Shown: positions 1 through 7,999 of the stretch, piece after piece
Numbering within the stretch: position 1 is the first letter of the stretch
How the letters are laid out: every line of letters begins with the position of its first letter
From: Pseudomonadota bacterium
GTDB taxonomy: Bacteria > Pseudomonadota > Alphaproteobacteria > Rhizobiales > Xanthobacteraceae
Reading direction: 5' to 3'
Length of the DNA: 64,000 nucleotides
NCBI GenBank assembly: GCA_023386635.1
Contig: JAEWJH010000027.1
Coordinates: 1-64,000, forward strand
Program-made: the position numbers and the translations under genes
The notes under the pieces: generated by a model
Databases searched by the model: none
Told to the model about the DNA's origin: nothing
The model's input: only the letters and a program-made list of their open reading frames with translations

Positions 1-295
1 GCAGCGGCACATCCGCCAGCGCGGCAGCGGGCGGCGCCGCAGGGCGTGACACCGGCGACGGCGCGGCGCGCGGTGCAGGCGATGCGACAACGGGAACGGC
101 CGGAACGGCAGGTGCAGGCGTATCCACCGGCGTGGCGGTCGGCAGCCCCGCGGTCTGCTGCGGACGAAGTTGCGGAATCACGGCAAGCGCTTCCGGCTCG
201 ATCGCATCAGGCGTCGGACGGCTCAGCACCGGGATGCTCAACGCGGTAAGCACGACGCAACCGACCGCCATCGCGATGCGAGTCTCCCTGGACAT
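1..295 (-). CDS. Ala/Pro-rich exported protein, C-terminus cut by window edge
   Basis: An open frame starts with ATG at 295 and runs off the left edge, giving 98 residues. A GGGGGAG ribosome site lies just upstream of the ATG. The N-terminus (MSRETRIAMAVGCVVLTALS) has basic residues followed by a hydrophobic stretch, so it looks like a signal peptide or membrane anchor. What follows is low-complexity sequence rich in Ala, Pro and Val with no recognisable domain. Such linkers often join an anchor to a periplasmic or peptidoglycan-associated domain, but that domain would lie outside the window. Function unknown. Confidence 0.6.
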   Translation of the reverse strand, partial: MSRETRIAMAVGCVVLTALSIPVLSRPTPDAIEPEALAVIPQLRPQQTAGLPTATPVDTPAPAVPAVPVVASPAPRAAPSPVSRPAAPPAAALADVPL

Positions 296-444
296 GATGC
301 GCTCCCCCGAATTCTCCGTGCCGCACGTCGCATGTGCACGCACAGGGATTTCGGTAGCACGCACCGGAACCGGCGACGGGAGCGACCTGGATTAAGGATG
401 AAATGGTTACGCGCCGCGCCGGCGATGGCTCGCGCGCCGGATAG

Positions 445-473
445 CAAAAACGCCCGGCGGTGAGCCGGGCGTT
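445..473 (-). terminator. Intrinsic terminator after the TIGR02594-type gene
   Basis: A hairpin with arms AACGCCCGGC and GCCGGGCGTT and a short loop (449-473) is followed on the minus strand by a run of T (445-450). It lies about 30 bases downstream of the stop at 501, where a terminator for that gene is expected. Confidence 0.8.
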
Positions 474-500
474 CTCGCGATCGACGATGCGATCAGGCGA

Positions 501-1199
501 TCAGTTCGGCACCACGTAAGCGGTGATGCGCTGACGCGGATAAACCGATTCTGCGACCGTGCGGTTGTGGTTGCCGGAGATGATGATCGGGTTGCCGTTG
601 GCGTCGATGCCGGAAACGACGCCGACATGGCCGCCGCCCTTGCGGTTCATCACCGCGATCGCGCCGACCTGCGGGCCGGAGACGCGCTGGCCATAGCGGG
701 CATAGCCCTTGGCGAGATTGCCGCCACCGGCATGGCCGGTCTTGCGCAACACCATGTCCATGAAAGCGCCGCACCAGAGGCTGCGCCGGCCGGTCGGGTT
801 GGTGCCGAGATAAGCGCGCGCGGTGCTGACCAGACCGGATGAGCCAAAGCTGGCGCCGGCCATCCCGGACCCTGCCGTGCCCGTCGTCGCGGCATCCGCT
901 GCGGCGGCCCGGCGGCCGCGGCGCAAGGTCCGCGTCGGCTGCGGATAGGCGGCATTGGTGCCGGCCGCGGCCGTCGAGGCCGCATAGCCCTGTGCCGGAC
1001 CCATATAGACCGTGCGTCCGTCATTGGTGAACGTCACGCCTTGCTGCACGGCCGCGGCGTGATGCGCCGGTGCGTGATGGATCGCATGATGGCGGTGATG
1101 GCGATGCTTCGGCCGCGCTTCCGCTGCCGTGGTGAGAGCCGTGGCGGCGCACAGCGCCAGCGTTCCGACGGTAAGCGCCGTCTTCGTTGTCGAGATCAT
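501..1199 (-). CDS. Exported TIGR02594/CHAP-like cysteine peptidase-amidase with His-rich N-terminus
   Basis: 232 residues. A signal peptide (about residues 1-28, ending TAAEARP) is followed by a striking histidine-rich stretch (about residues 31-50, KHRHHRHH then IHHAPAHH), a variable Ala/Thr linker, and a C-terminal domain of about 105 residues. That domain shows the TIGR02594/NlpC-P60-like arrangement: a Cys in WCGAF, a His in GGGHVGVV, and Asn/His in SGNHN as candidate catalytic residues. Family members are thought to cleave peptidoglycan peptide or amide bonds in the periplasm; this is inferred, not shown. The gene stands alone with its own AT-rich upstream region and terminator. The His-rich part may bind metal. 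Confidence 0.8.
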   Translation of the reverse strand: MISTTKTALTVGTLALCAATALTTAAEARPKHRHHRHHAIHHAPAHHAAAVQQGVTFTNDGRTVYMGPAQGYAASTAAAGTNAAYPQPTRTLRRGRRAAAADAATTGTAGSGMAGASFGSSGLVSTARAYLGTNPTGRRSLWCGAFMDMVLRKTGHAGGGNLAKGYARYGQRVSGPQVGAIAVMNRKGGGHVGVVSGIDANGNPIIISGNHNRTVAESVYPRQRITAYVVPN

Positions 1200-1523
1200 C
1201 AGAAGAAAGTCCCCTTCGTGCTGTCTAGCAAAGCGGGCCGCCCATGGCGGCCCGTATTCCCGGTGGGTAGACGCCCAGTAATCGTGGCGACTTCATGATG
1301 AAAGTGCCGAGTTGCATTAACCTCAACCCAGCTATGACCTGTTAATATTTATGTCAAAACGGAATAAACTATACGAATACTTTTAATTACAACTTATAAA
1401 CTGACATATACTGTTTTCGGCGAAGGAATGACTTAAGGCGCAAGTTTTCACAGCCGCTCCCCGTAGATGAGGTGCAGTGCAACATTGCGGCAAAGGGGAA
1501 CTGGGGTGTCTAAGCCCGACGGA
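1200..1523. other. AT-rich spacer upstream of the TIGR02594-type gene
   Basis: This 324-base gap carries no credible gene. Bases about 1310-1440 are much richer in A and T than anything nearby, consistent with a promoter region for the minus-strand gene starting at 1199. I see no terminator for metW, which ends at 1524. Confidence 0.6.
1329..1357 (-). promoter_or_regulatory. Candidate sigma-70-type promoter for the TIGR02594-type gene
   Basis: On the minus strand TTGACA (1357-1352) is followed after 17 bases by TAGCTG (1334-1329). The -35 is perfect and the -10 weak. It would leave a leader of about 120 bases before the ATG at 1199. Assigned by eye. Confidence 0.35.
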
Positions 1524-2186
1524 TCAGTCCTTGCGGCTGAGCAGAAACACGGCCTGCTCACCGAACAGGTTCCACACCCACCACGGGGCATTGAGCTGCA
1601 GCGGCCGGCCCCACGGGTCGAGCGCCACCGCACGGCGGATCTTCGCGCCGGTGACCAGGCAGAGCGACTGGAAGTCCTTGATGGTGCAGAAGTGGATGTT
1701 CGGCGACTCCCACCACGCATAAGGCAGGTTGTCGGTCTGCGGCATCTGCCCCTCGAACAGCAGCTTCAGCCTTATCTTCCAGTGGCCGAAATTCGGGAAC
1801 GAGACGATGGCGTGACGGCCGATCCTCAGCATGTGCTCCAGCACTGCGCGCGGATTGCGGGTCGCCTGCAGCGTCTGCGACAGGATCACATAGTCGAAGG
1901 CGTCGTCCGGGTAGTCGGCAAGGTCGGTGTCGGCGTCGCCCTGGATCACCGCCAGCCCCTTGGCGACGCATTCGTTGACGCCCTCGCGCGACAGCTCGAT
2001 ACCGCGACCGTCCACCTCGCGGGTGTCGGTGAGGAGGCGCAGCAGCTCGCCGTCGCCGCAGCCGACGTCGAGCACCCGCGAGCCGGGCTCGACCATGGTG
2101 GACACCACCACAAGGTCGATACGGGAACCGCCGGGCTCCCGCACCACATCGGCCATGGTCAGGTCGCGCTTGAGACGAGACAACAT
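1524..2186 (-). CDS. metW: Methionine biosynthesis protein MetW
   Basis: 220 residues. It is a Rossmann-fold methyltransferase-like protein with a SAM-binding motif VLDVGCGDGELL (about residues 38-50) and the MetW-typical segments SQTLQATRNP, FPNFGHWKIR and NIHFCTI. MetW partners with MetX and is needed for full homoserine acetyltransferase activity in several Proteobacteria. The chosen ATG at 2186 overlaps the metX stop as TGATG, indicating translational coupling; a GTG three bases earlier is also possible. It is transcribed as the second gene after the SAM-II riboswitch. Confidence 0.92.
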   Translation of the reverse strand: MLSRLKRDLTMADVVREPGGSRIDLVVVSTMVEPGSRVLDVGCGDGELLRLLTDTREVDGRGIELSREGVNECVAKGLAVIQGDADTDLADYPDDAFDYVILSQTLQATRNPRAVLEHMLRIGRHAIVSFPNFGHWKIRLKLLFEGQMPQTDNLPYAWWESPNIHFCTIKDFQSLCLVTGAKIRRAVALDPWGRPLQLNAPWWVWNLFGEQAVFLLSRKD

Positions 2187-3409
2187 CACCGCCGCTCCCC
2201 CGCTGGCACCACGGTCGCGCCCCGCGCCAGACCGCGCGCATTCCCCGCCCCGTCGAGGAAGCCGCGCACGATCGCGAACAGTTCCGGCTCCTCGAGCAGG
2301 AAGGCGTCATGGCCCTTGTCGGTGACAATTTCCGCGAACGACACCCGCGCGCCGCCGGCATTGAGCGCATGCACGGTGGCGCGGGAATCCGGCGTCGGGA
2401 ACAGCCAGTCGCTGGTGAACGAGATCACGCAGAACCGCGTCGGCGTATCCTTGAACGCATTGGCCAGCACGCCGCCGCAATCGGCGGCGAGATCGAAATA
2501 GTCCATCGCCCGCGTCAGATAGAGATACGAGTTGGCGTCGAACCGCTCGACGAAGCTCGACCCCTGATGACGCAGATAGCTTTCCACCTGGAAATCCGCG
2601 TCGAACGAGAAGGTCGGCGTGGCGCGGTCCTGATATTTGCGGCCGAACTTGCGGTGCAGCGCCGCGTCCGAGAGATAAGTGATGTGCGCGCCCATGCGCG
2701 CCACCGCGAGGCCGCGGCGCGGATTGGTGCCTTCGAGCAGATAGCGGCCGCCGCGCCAGTCGGGATCGGCCATGATCGCCTGCCGGCCGACCTCATGGAA
2801 CGCGATGTTCTGCGCCGAGTGCCGCGTCGCGCAGGCGATCGGCAGCGCCGCGAAGACGCGCTCCGGATAGCTCGACGCCCATTGCAGCACCTGCATGCCG
2901 CCCATGGAGCCGCCGACCACCGCGAACAGCGTATCGATGCCGAGATGGTCGAGCAGCATCGCCTGCGCGCGCACCATGTCGCGGATGGTGATGACGGGGA
3001 AACTCAGGCCCCAGGGCTGGCCGGTCTTGGGGTTGGTCGAGGCCGGCCCGGTCGTGCCCATGCAACTGCCGAGCACGTTGGAACTGATGATGAAATAGCG
3101 GTCGGTGTCGATCGGCTTGCCCGGCCCGATCAGCGTCTCCCACCAGCCGCCCTTGCCAGTGACCGGATTGTCGCTCGCCGCGTGATGGTCGCCGGTGAGC
3201 GCGTGGCAGACCAGAACCGCATTGCTGCGATCCGCGTTCAGCGTGCCGTAGGTGTTGTAGGCGATCTGCAACGGCGCGAGTTCGACGCCGGCGTCGAGCT
3301 TGAGTGGCGTGTCGAACCGGGCGATCCGCGACGCGCGCGGCTCGTCGGCCTCACGCCCACGCAGATCCGGCGCCGTGTTCGGGCTGTTCACTTGCTCGAT
3401 ATCCGCCAT
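2186..3409 (-). CDS. metX: Homoserine O-acetyltransferase MetX
   Basis: 407 residues, an alpha/beta hydrolase-fold enzyme of the MetX family that acylates the homoserine hydroxyl group in methionine synthesis. The nucleophile elbow GGSMGG places Ser168; TSDWLFP gives Asp334 and KGHDAF gives His367 as the rest of the triad. The frame is open upstream to 3559, but the extra 50 codons would translate the riboswitch and terminator, so the ATG at 3409 (MADIEQ) is chosen. It forms an operon with metW under the SAM-II element. Acetyl versus succinyl specificity cannot be read from the sequence with certainty; many MetX-type enzymes in this order are annotated as acetyltransferases. Confidence 0.93.
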   Translation of the reverse strand: MADIEQVNSPNTAPDLRGREADEPRASRIARFDTPLKLDAGVELAPLQIAYNTYGTLNADRSNAVLVCHALTGDHHAASDNPVTGKGGWWETLIGPGKPIDTDRYFIISSNVLGSCMGTTGPASTNPKTGQPWGLSFPVITIRDMVRAQAMLLDHLGIDTLFAVVGGSMGGMQVLQWASSYPERVFAALPIACATRHSAQNIAFHEVGRQAIMADPDWRGGRYLLEGTNPRRGLAVARMGAHITYLSDAALHRKFGRKYQDRATPTFSFDADFQVESYLRHQGSSFVERFDANSYLYLTRAMDYFDLAADCGGVLANAFKDTPTRFCVISFTSDWLFPTPDSRATVHALNAGGARVSFAEIVTDKGHDAFLLEEPELFAIVRGFLDGAGNARGLARGATVVPAGERR

Positions 3410-3464
3410 CGGCTTCACGCGCCTCGATACTCTTGGACACTCTCTCGGTCCGAGCGCGGGCCAT

Positions 3465-3497
3465 AAAAAACCCGGCCTGAACATAGGTTCGGCCGGG
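3465..3497 (-). terminator. Riboswitch expression-platform terminator ahead of metX
   Basis: On the minus strand the arm CCCGGCC plus GAAC (3497 down) pairs with GTTC plus GGCCGGG (to 3471), then six T follow (3470-3465). It lies between the SAM-II aptamer and the metX start, so it can stop transcription early. Its 5' arm is complementary to the aptamer's 3' strand (GGCCGGGG, 3515-3508), giving a simple antiterminator alternative. Confidence 0.85.
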
Positions 3498-3507
3498 ATT
3501 TGCGTGT

Positions 3508-3570
3508 CCCCGGCCTGTTTAGCGAGTTGTTTAACGTGGCTGCAAGCCGGCCGGCTCAAATGACCACGAC
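3508..3570 (-). promoter_or_regulatory. SAM-II (SAM_alpha) riboswitch aptamer
   Basis: Reading the minus strand from 3570, stem P1 is CGTGG (3568-3564) paired with CCACG (3539-3535). The loop carries TCATTTGA, then CCGGCC, then CTTGCA. After P1 comes TTAAACAA, TCGCTAAA and GGCCGG (3515-3510), which pairs back with CCGGCC (3554-3549) to form the pseudoknot. These conserved words and the H-type pseudoknot match the SAM-II class known upstream of metX/metA in alphaproteobacteria. Binding of S-adenosylmethionine should reduce metX-metW expression. Confidence 0.93.
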
Positions 3571-3579
3571 AGTCCGGAA

Positions 3580-3608
3580 AACATAGGGCGAACGCCTGCC
3601 CCCGTCAA
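3580..3608 (-). promoter_or_regulatory. Promoter of the metX-metW operon
   Basis: On the minus strand TTGACG (3608-3603), 17 bases, then TATGTT (3585-3580). Transcription would begin near 3573, placing the SAM-II aptamer at the very 5' end of the transcript. The fit with the riboswitch supports the call. Confidence 0.7.
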
Positions 3609-3646
3609 GACAAGGGCCGTTAGGCCTATGATAGGCCAGTGTTTTC

Positions 3647-3676
3647 TTGACGCCGGGCGACCGTGCTACCTAGACA
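3647..3676 (+). promoter_or_regulatory. Candidate promoter for the chorismate mutase-hisC-tyrC operon
   Basis: TTGACG at 3647-3652 followed after 18 bases by TAGACA at 3671-3676. It is divergent from the metX promoter and about 65 bases ahead of the start codon at 3742. Only partial consensus matches. Confidence 0.4.
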
Positions 3677-3741
3677 GCACTTCAGACAGTATCTGCGCCG
3701 CCCACCGCGCGGCGCATCAAGGTCTGCCCAAAGGTCTGCAG

Positions 3742-4587
3742 ATGTCGAACACCATTTCCGCCCCGCCGTCGCTGGTGACGTTGCGCAACGAGATCGACCG
3801 GATCGATGCCGAGATGCATCGGCTACTGATGGAGCGCGGCCAGATCATCGACCGGCTGATCGCCGTCAAGGGTAGCCAGGAAACCGGCTCGGCGTTCCGC
3901 CCGGCGCGCGAGGCCGACATGATGCGCCGACTGGTGCAGCGGCACGAGGGCATCCTGCCACTCGACACCGTCGAGGGCATCTGGCGCGTCATCATCGCCA
4001 CCTTCACCTATGTGCAGCAGCCGTTCTCGGTGCATGCCGACCTCTCGGCCGGCGACGCCATGATGCGCGACAGCGCCCGCTTCCATTTCGGCTTCACGGT
4101 GCCGTTCCTCACCCATATGAGCGCCAGTGCGGTGGTCGCCGCCGTCGCCGCCTCGCGCGGCGATCTCGGCCTCGTCCCCGCCGCCTATGTCGCCGGCGCC
4201 GGCGCGTGGTGGGATGCGCTCGAACCGGAAAGCGCGCCGAAGATCATCGCCCGCCTGCCGTTCGTCGAGCGCGCCGACCATCCGGCCGATCTGCCGGTGT
4301 TCGTCGTCTCGCGCGTCTCCAGCGACGCCATGGTGAAAGAGGTCGAGGTGTGGAGCGTCCACGTCTCCGGCTGGGGGCCGCAGGCGGCGAACGCCTTGCC
4401 GGGCGCCGTCACCTGCGTCGCCGCCCCCGACGGCGCCTTCGACGGCGCGGCGCTGCTGATCTCGATGCCGGCCGGCACGCAATTCGAGACCGTCCGCGAG
4501 GCCCTGCTGAAAACGGGAGCCAGCATCCGCTCGGCGGCCCTCGTCGGCAGCCACGCCACCCGCTATAGGGTGTCCGCCGGCCGCTGA
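3742..4587 (+). CDS. Chorismate mutase (AroQ-type) with a prephenate dehydratase-like C-terminal region
   Basis: 281 residues. Residues about 10-95 form an AroQ-type helical chorismate mutase domain (LRNEIDRIDAEMHRLLMERG, then the VKG...FRPAREADMMRRL segment), which turns chorismate into prephenate. The following 180 residues are not needed for that reaction; segments such as RGDLGLVPAAYVAG and DLPVFVVSRV resemble the periplasmic-binding-like fold of prephenate dehydratase, but the catalytic TRF motif expected there is absent. The ATG at 3742 is preferred over an upstream ATG at 3628 because the protein family begins just before the helical domain. First gene of an apparent operon with hisC and tyrC, a route to tyrosine and phenylalanine. 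Confidence 0.88.
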   Translation: MSNTISAPPSLVTLRNEIDRIDAEMHRLLMERGQIIDRLIAVKGSQETGSAFRPAREADMMRRLVQRHEGILPLDTVEGIWRVIIATFTYVQQPFSVHADLSAGDAMMRDSARFHFGFTVPFLTHMSASAVVAAVAASRGDLGLVPAAYVAGAGAWWDALEPESAPKIIARLPFVERADHPADLPVFVVSRVSSDAMVKEVEVWSVHVSGWGPQAANALPGAVTCVAAPDGAFDGAALLISMPAGTQFETVREALLKTGASIRSAALVGSHATRYRVSAGR

Positions 4588-4642
4588 CGCGCCATTCCCC
4601 CCGCGACCCGCGAAACACATGAACAGGCTATCGAGACCGATC

Positions 4643-5746
4643 ATGACCGCCAACCGTCCGCAACCGCGCCCCGGCGTGCTCGACATCGCCCCGTACGTTC
4701 CGGGCAAGAGCAGCGCCCCCGGCGTCGCCAAAGTCTACAAGCTCTCGTCCAACGAGACGCCGCTCGGGCCGAGCCCGAAGGCGAAGGCAGCCTATGCGGC
4801 GGCGGGGCAGCATCTGGAGGATTATCCGGACGGCGCATCGACCGCGCTGCGCGAGGCGATCGGCCGCCGCTTCGGCCTCGATCCGGCGCGCATCGTCTGC
4901 GGCGCGGGCTCCGACGACATTCTCAATCTGATCGCGCGCGCTTTTCTCGCCGACGGCGATGAAGCGATCCACACCACGCACGGCTTTCTGGTCTATCCGA
5001 TCGCCACGCTCGGCACTGGCGCGAAACCGGTCGTGGCCGCGGAAAAGGATTTCACCGCCGACGTCGACGCGATCCTCGCCGCGGTGACGCCGCGCACCAA
5101 GGTCGTGTTCCTCGCCAATCCGAACAACCCGACCGGCACCTACATTCCGTTCGACGAGGTGAAGCGGCTGCGGCGCGATCTGCCGCCGCATATCCTGCTC
5201 GTGCTCGACGCCGCCTACGCGGAATATGTCAGCCGAAACGATTACGAGTCCGGTCTCGAACTGGTGGCGACCACCGACAACACGGTGATGTGCCGCACCT
5301 TCTCGAAGATTTACGGGCTCGCCGCGCTGCGGCTCGGCTGGCTCTACGGACCCGAACATATCGTCGACGCGCTCAACCGCATCCGCGGCCCGTTCAACGT
5401 CAACGCGCCGGCGATCGCCGCCGGCATCGCGGCGATGGAAGACACCGCGCATGTGGAGACCGCACGCGCGTTCAACGAAAAATGGATCGCCTGGCTCACC
5501 ACCGAACTGGAAAAGCTCGGCCTCAAAGTGACGCCGAGCGTCGGCAACTTTTTGCTGATCCATTTCCCGACCGCGAAGGGCAAGACGGCGGCGGAGGCCA
5601 ACGACTTCCTGATGCAGCGCGGGCTGATCCTGCGGCAGGTCACCGGCTATCATCTGCCGCATGCGCTGCGCATGTCGGTCGGTACTGAGGAAGCCAACAA
5701 GCTGACCGTCGCGGCGCTGCGCGAATTCCTGGGACGCGCGGCGTGA
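4643..5746 (+). CDS. hisC: Histidinol-phosphate/aromatic aminotransferase HisC
   Basis: 367 residues, a fold-type I PLP aminotransferase. Visible motifs are KLSSNETPLGPSP near the N-terminus, NPNNPTGT in the middle, and the PLP lysine in TFSKIYGLAALRLGW near residue 222. It transaminates histidinol phosphate; HisC enzymes beside tyrC often also act on aromatic keto acids, which fits the neighbours. ATG 4643 (MTANRPQPRPG) is chosen over ATG 4619 because family members start close to the PRPGV motif; neither has a strong ribosome site. The stop overlaps the GTG start of tyrC. Confidence 0.9.
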   Translation: MTANRPQPRPGVLDIAPYVPGKSSAPGVAKVYKLSSNETPLGPSPKAKAAYAAAGQHLEDYPDGASTALREAIGRRFGLDPARIVCGAGSDDILNLIARAFLADGDEAIHTTHGFLVYPIATLGTGAKPVVAAEKDFTADVDAILAAVTPRTKVVFLANPNNPTGTYIPFDEVKRLRRDLPPHILLVLDAAYAEYVSRNDYESGLELVATTDNTVMCRTFSKIYGLAALRLGWLYGPEHIVDALNRIRGPFNVNAPAIAAGIAAMEDTAHVETARAFNEKWIAWLTTELEKLGLKVTPSVGNFLLIHFPTAKGKTAAEANDFLMQRGLILRQVTGYHLPHALRMSVGTEEANKLTVAALREFLGRAA

Positions 5747-6714
5747 GCGACAAGCAACCGATCTTCAACCGGCTTGCTTTGATCGGCGTCGGCCTGATCG
5801 GCTCGTCGATCGCGCGTGCCGCCCGCGCGCAAGGGGCTGTCCGCTCGATCGTCGCCACCGCACGCTCGCCGCAAACGCGGCAGCGCGTCGCCGAACTCGG
5901 TCTCGCCGATCAGGTGGTGGAAACCAACGCCGCCGCTGTAGAAGGCGCGGACCTCGTCATCGCCTGCATTCCGGTCGGCGCCTGCGGGCCGGTGGCGGAA
6001 GAGATCGCGCCGCATCTGATGCCCGGCGCCATCGTCTCCGACGTCGGCTCGGTGAAGGGCTCGGTGGTCAAGGACATGGCGCCCTATCTGCCGCCATCGG
6101 TGCATTTCGTGCCGGCGCATCCGGTGGCCGGCACCGAATATTCCGGCCCGGACGCGGGCTTCGCCGAACTGTTCGTCAACCGCTGGTGCATTCTCACGCC
6201 GCCGGCCGGCACCGATCCGGCCGCGGTCGAAAAACTCGCAACGTTCTGGCGCGTGCTCGGTGCGAATGTCGAGACCATGACGCCGGAGCATCACGATCTG
6301 GTGCTGGCGATCACCAGCCATCTGCCGCATCTGATCGCCTACACCATCGTCGGCACCGCCAACGAACTGGGCCAGGTGACGGAATCCGAAGTGCTGCAAT
6401 TCTCCGCCGGCGGCTTCCGCGATTTCACCCGTATCGCCGCGTCCGACCCGACCATGTGGCGCGACGTGTTCCTCGCCAACAAGGACGCGGTGCTGGAGAT
6501 GCTCGGCCGGTTCAACGAGGACATTGCGACGTTGACGCGCGCGATTCGCAACGGCGACGGTAACGCGCTGTTCGATCACTTCACGCGCACGCGGGCGATC
6601 CGCAAGGGCATCGTCACGATCGGCCAGGATTCCGCGACGCCGGATTTCGGCCGCGGCCATCCGCATCTGCCGAGGCAGCCGGTGCCGCGGCCCTATTCGG
6701 CCGATACGGAATAA
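5743..6714 (+). CDS. tyrC: Prephenate/arogenate (cyclohexadienyl) dehydrogenase TyrC
   Basis: 323 residues. It opens with a Rossmann nucleotide-binding motif GVGLIGSSIARA, followed by DVGSVKG and HPVAGTEYSGP, characteristic of TyrA-family dehydrogenases that oxidatively decarboxylate prephenate or arogenate to tyrosine precursors. The helical dimerisation domain (ITSHLPHLIAY, FRDFTRIAASDP) is complete. The GTG start at 5743 overlaps the hisC stop (GTGA), so translation is probably coupled. Prephenate versus arogenate preference cannot be told here. Its stop codon directly abuts the stop of the convergent DUF2125 gene with no base between them. Confidence 0.92.
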   Translation: MSDKQPIFNRLALIGVGLIGSSIARAARAQGAVRSIVATARSPQTRQRVAELGLADQVVETNAAAVEGADLVIACIPVGACGPVAEEIAPHLMPGAIVSDVGSVKGSVVKDMAPYLPPSVHFVPAHPVAGTEYSGPDAGFAELFVNRWCILTPPAGTDPAAVEKLATFWRVLGANVETMTPEHHDLVLAITSHLPHLIAYTIVGTANELGQVTESEVLQFSAGGFRDFTRIAASDPTMWRDVFLANKDAVLEMLGRFNEDIATLTRAIRNGDGNALFDHFTRTRAIRKGIVTIGQDSATPDFGRGHPHLPRQPVPRPYSADTE

Positions 6715-7887
6715 TTAGAACAGCGCCGGCACACGGCCGATCACCAGCGGACCGAGCGCCATTGCGCCATCGGTGATGCGCAGCGGCACCGCGACCGCGC
6801 GGCGGCCTTCGAGCGTCGTCTGCTCGCCGATCATGTTGATGCCGGCCATGACGCCGGCGCCGGCCTGCGCGCGCGCCGCTGCGCCGAGCCCCGGCATCAG
6901 CCGGTCCAGCGCACCGGCGATCTTGTCGACCGGCGGCGTATTCTCAATGCCGATGGTTTTCAGGAACGCATCTAGCCCGGCGATGGTCAGCCGCAACTGG
7001 CCTTCGAGCTTGCCGTTGGCGTTGATGGTGAGCACGCCGCTGCCGACCGCCAGCGTCTCGCCCTGGCTGATCCGCGCCTGCGAAATATCGATGCTGCCGC
7101 CGGCCTGCTGAATTTCGCGAAAGCGTGCGGCCCAGGGCTTCGGCGCGAAGTCCTTCAGCCCGCGCAGCTTCGCCGTCATTTCGCTGTCGATGGGTGTCTG
7201 CGCCAGCGCATGCACGACAGGGAACGAGCCGCCAGTCACGCTGGACACCAACTCGACCACCGGATTGCTGCTGACCGTGCCTTCGATAATGCGGCCGTGC
7301 AATTCCATATGCTTCGCCTGCGCAGCGAGCACCGGCACCGGGCCGGAGATGTCATCGAGCTTCGGCTCCTCGAACACCACCGACAGCCGCTCCGGCGCGG
7401 CCGGCGTACCGCGCAGGCTCGCCTGCGCGAGCGTCCAGTCGGCCCGCAGCACCGCCGGCCGGCCGATATCGGCGATGGTCATCGGCCCGGCCATCTCGGC
7501 GATCAGCAGTTCGCGCTGATAGATCTGCGCGGCGACATGCAGTCCCGCGACGGTGATGCGCAGCGGCGGCGTCAGATTGCGGATCTGGCTCTCAGCCTGA
7601 TCGCAGGTGACCTCGATGCGGAACGGGAAGCCGCTCGTGCTCTGCTGATGGCAGATATGGACGCGGCCGGCCCGCGCCTCGCGCGCCTGCCAGCCGATGA
7701 TCGTATCCTCGGTGAGTTGCTTGGCGTAGAACCACAGCCCGGTCCACCCGGCGATGGCCACGGCGACCACCGCCAGCAGGGCAATGTATTTGCCCGGCCC
7801 GCCACGGCGCGGCGTCAGCGGATGCGGCGGCAGCGGCGCATCGCCGGGACCATCGCCAAATTGCCGGTTCGGAGTGGAAACAACCAT
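6715..7887 (-). CDS. DUF2125 envelope protein
   Basis: 390 residues. After a proline-rich cytoplasmic start there is one transmembrane segment (about residues 33-55, YIALLAVVAVAIAGWTGLWF), then a long periplasmic region containing a CHQQSTSGFPFRIEV segment typical of DUF2125 proteins. DUF2125 is an alphaproteobacterial family of unknown function with an AsmA/translocation-like flavour (repeated beta-rich stretches). Two cysteines (in ICHQQ and TCDQAE) could form a disulfide. Convergent with tyrC and separated from its 3' end by zero bases. No operon partner is visible. Confidence 0.82.
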   Translation of the reverse strand: MVVSTPNRQFGDGPGDAPLPPHPLTPRRGGPGKYIALLAVVAVAIAGWTGLWFYAKQLTEDTIIGWQAREARAGRVHICHQQSTSGFPFRIEVTCDQAESQIRNLTPPLRITVAGLHVAAQIYQRELLIAEMAGPMTIADIGRPAVLRADWTLAQASLRGTPAAPERLSVVFEEPKLDDISGPVPVLAAQAKHMELHGRIIEGTVSSNPVVELVSSVTGGSFPVVHALAQTPIDSEMTAKLRGLKDFAPKPWAARFREIQQAGGSIDISQARISQGETLAVGSGVLTINANGKLEGQLRLTIAGLDAFLKTIGIENTPPVDKIAGALDRLMPGLGAAARAQAGAGVMAGINMIGEQTTLEGRRAVAVPLRITDGAMALGPLVIGRVPALF

Positions 7888-7999
7888 CAGGGTAAGGAAC
7901 TCGCGATTGCGGCAAATCCGCGATCATCCGGGGATATTGCGCGGCCAGCACCGCGCCTGTTAGCTGGCGCCGCCGGTTCCAAGCCGTAAGCGATTCCCC

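Noticed and set aside
2309..3466. A 385-codon plus-strand frame opposite metX
   Set aside because: No domain, and residues are of the charged low-information type seen in antisense frames of GC-rich genes.
3410..3559. A longer metX with 50 extra N-terminal residues
   Set aside because: Those codons would cover the terminator and the SAM-II aptamer, which must stay untranslated RNA.
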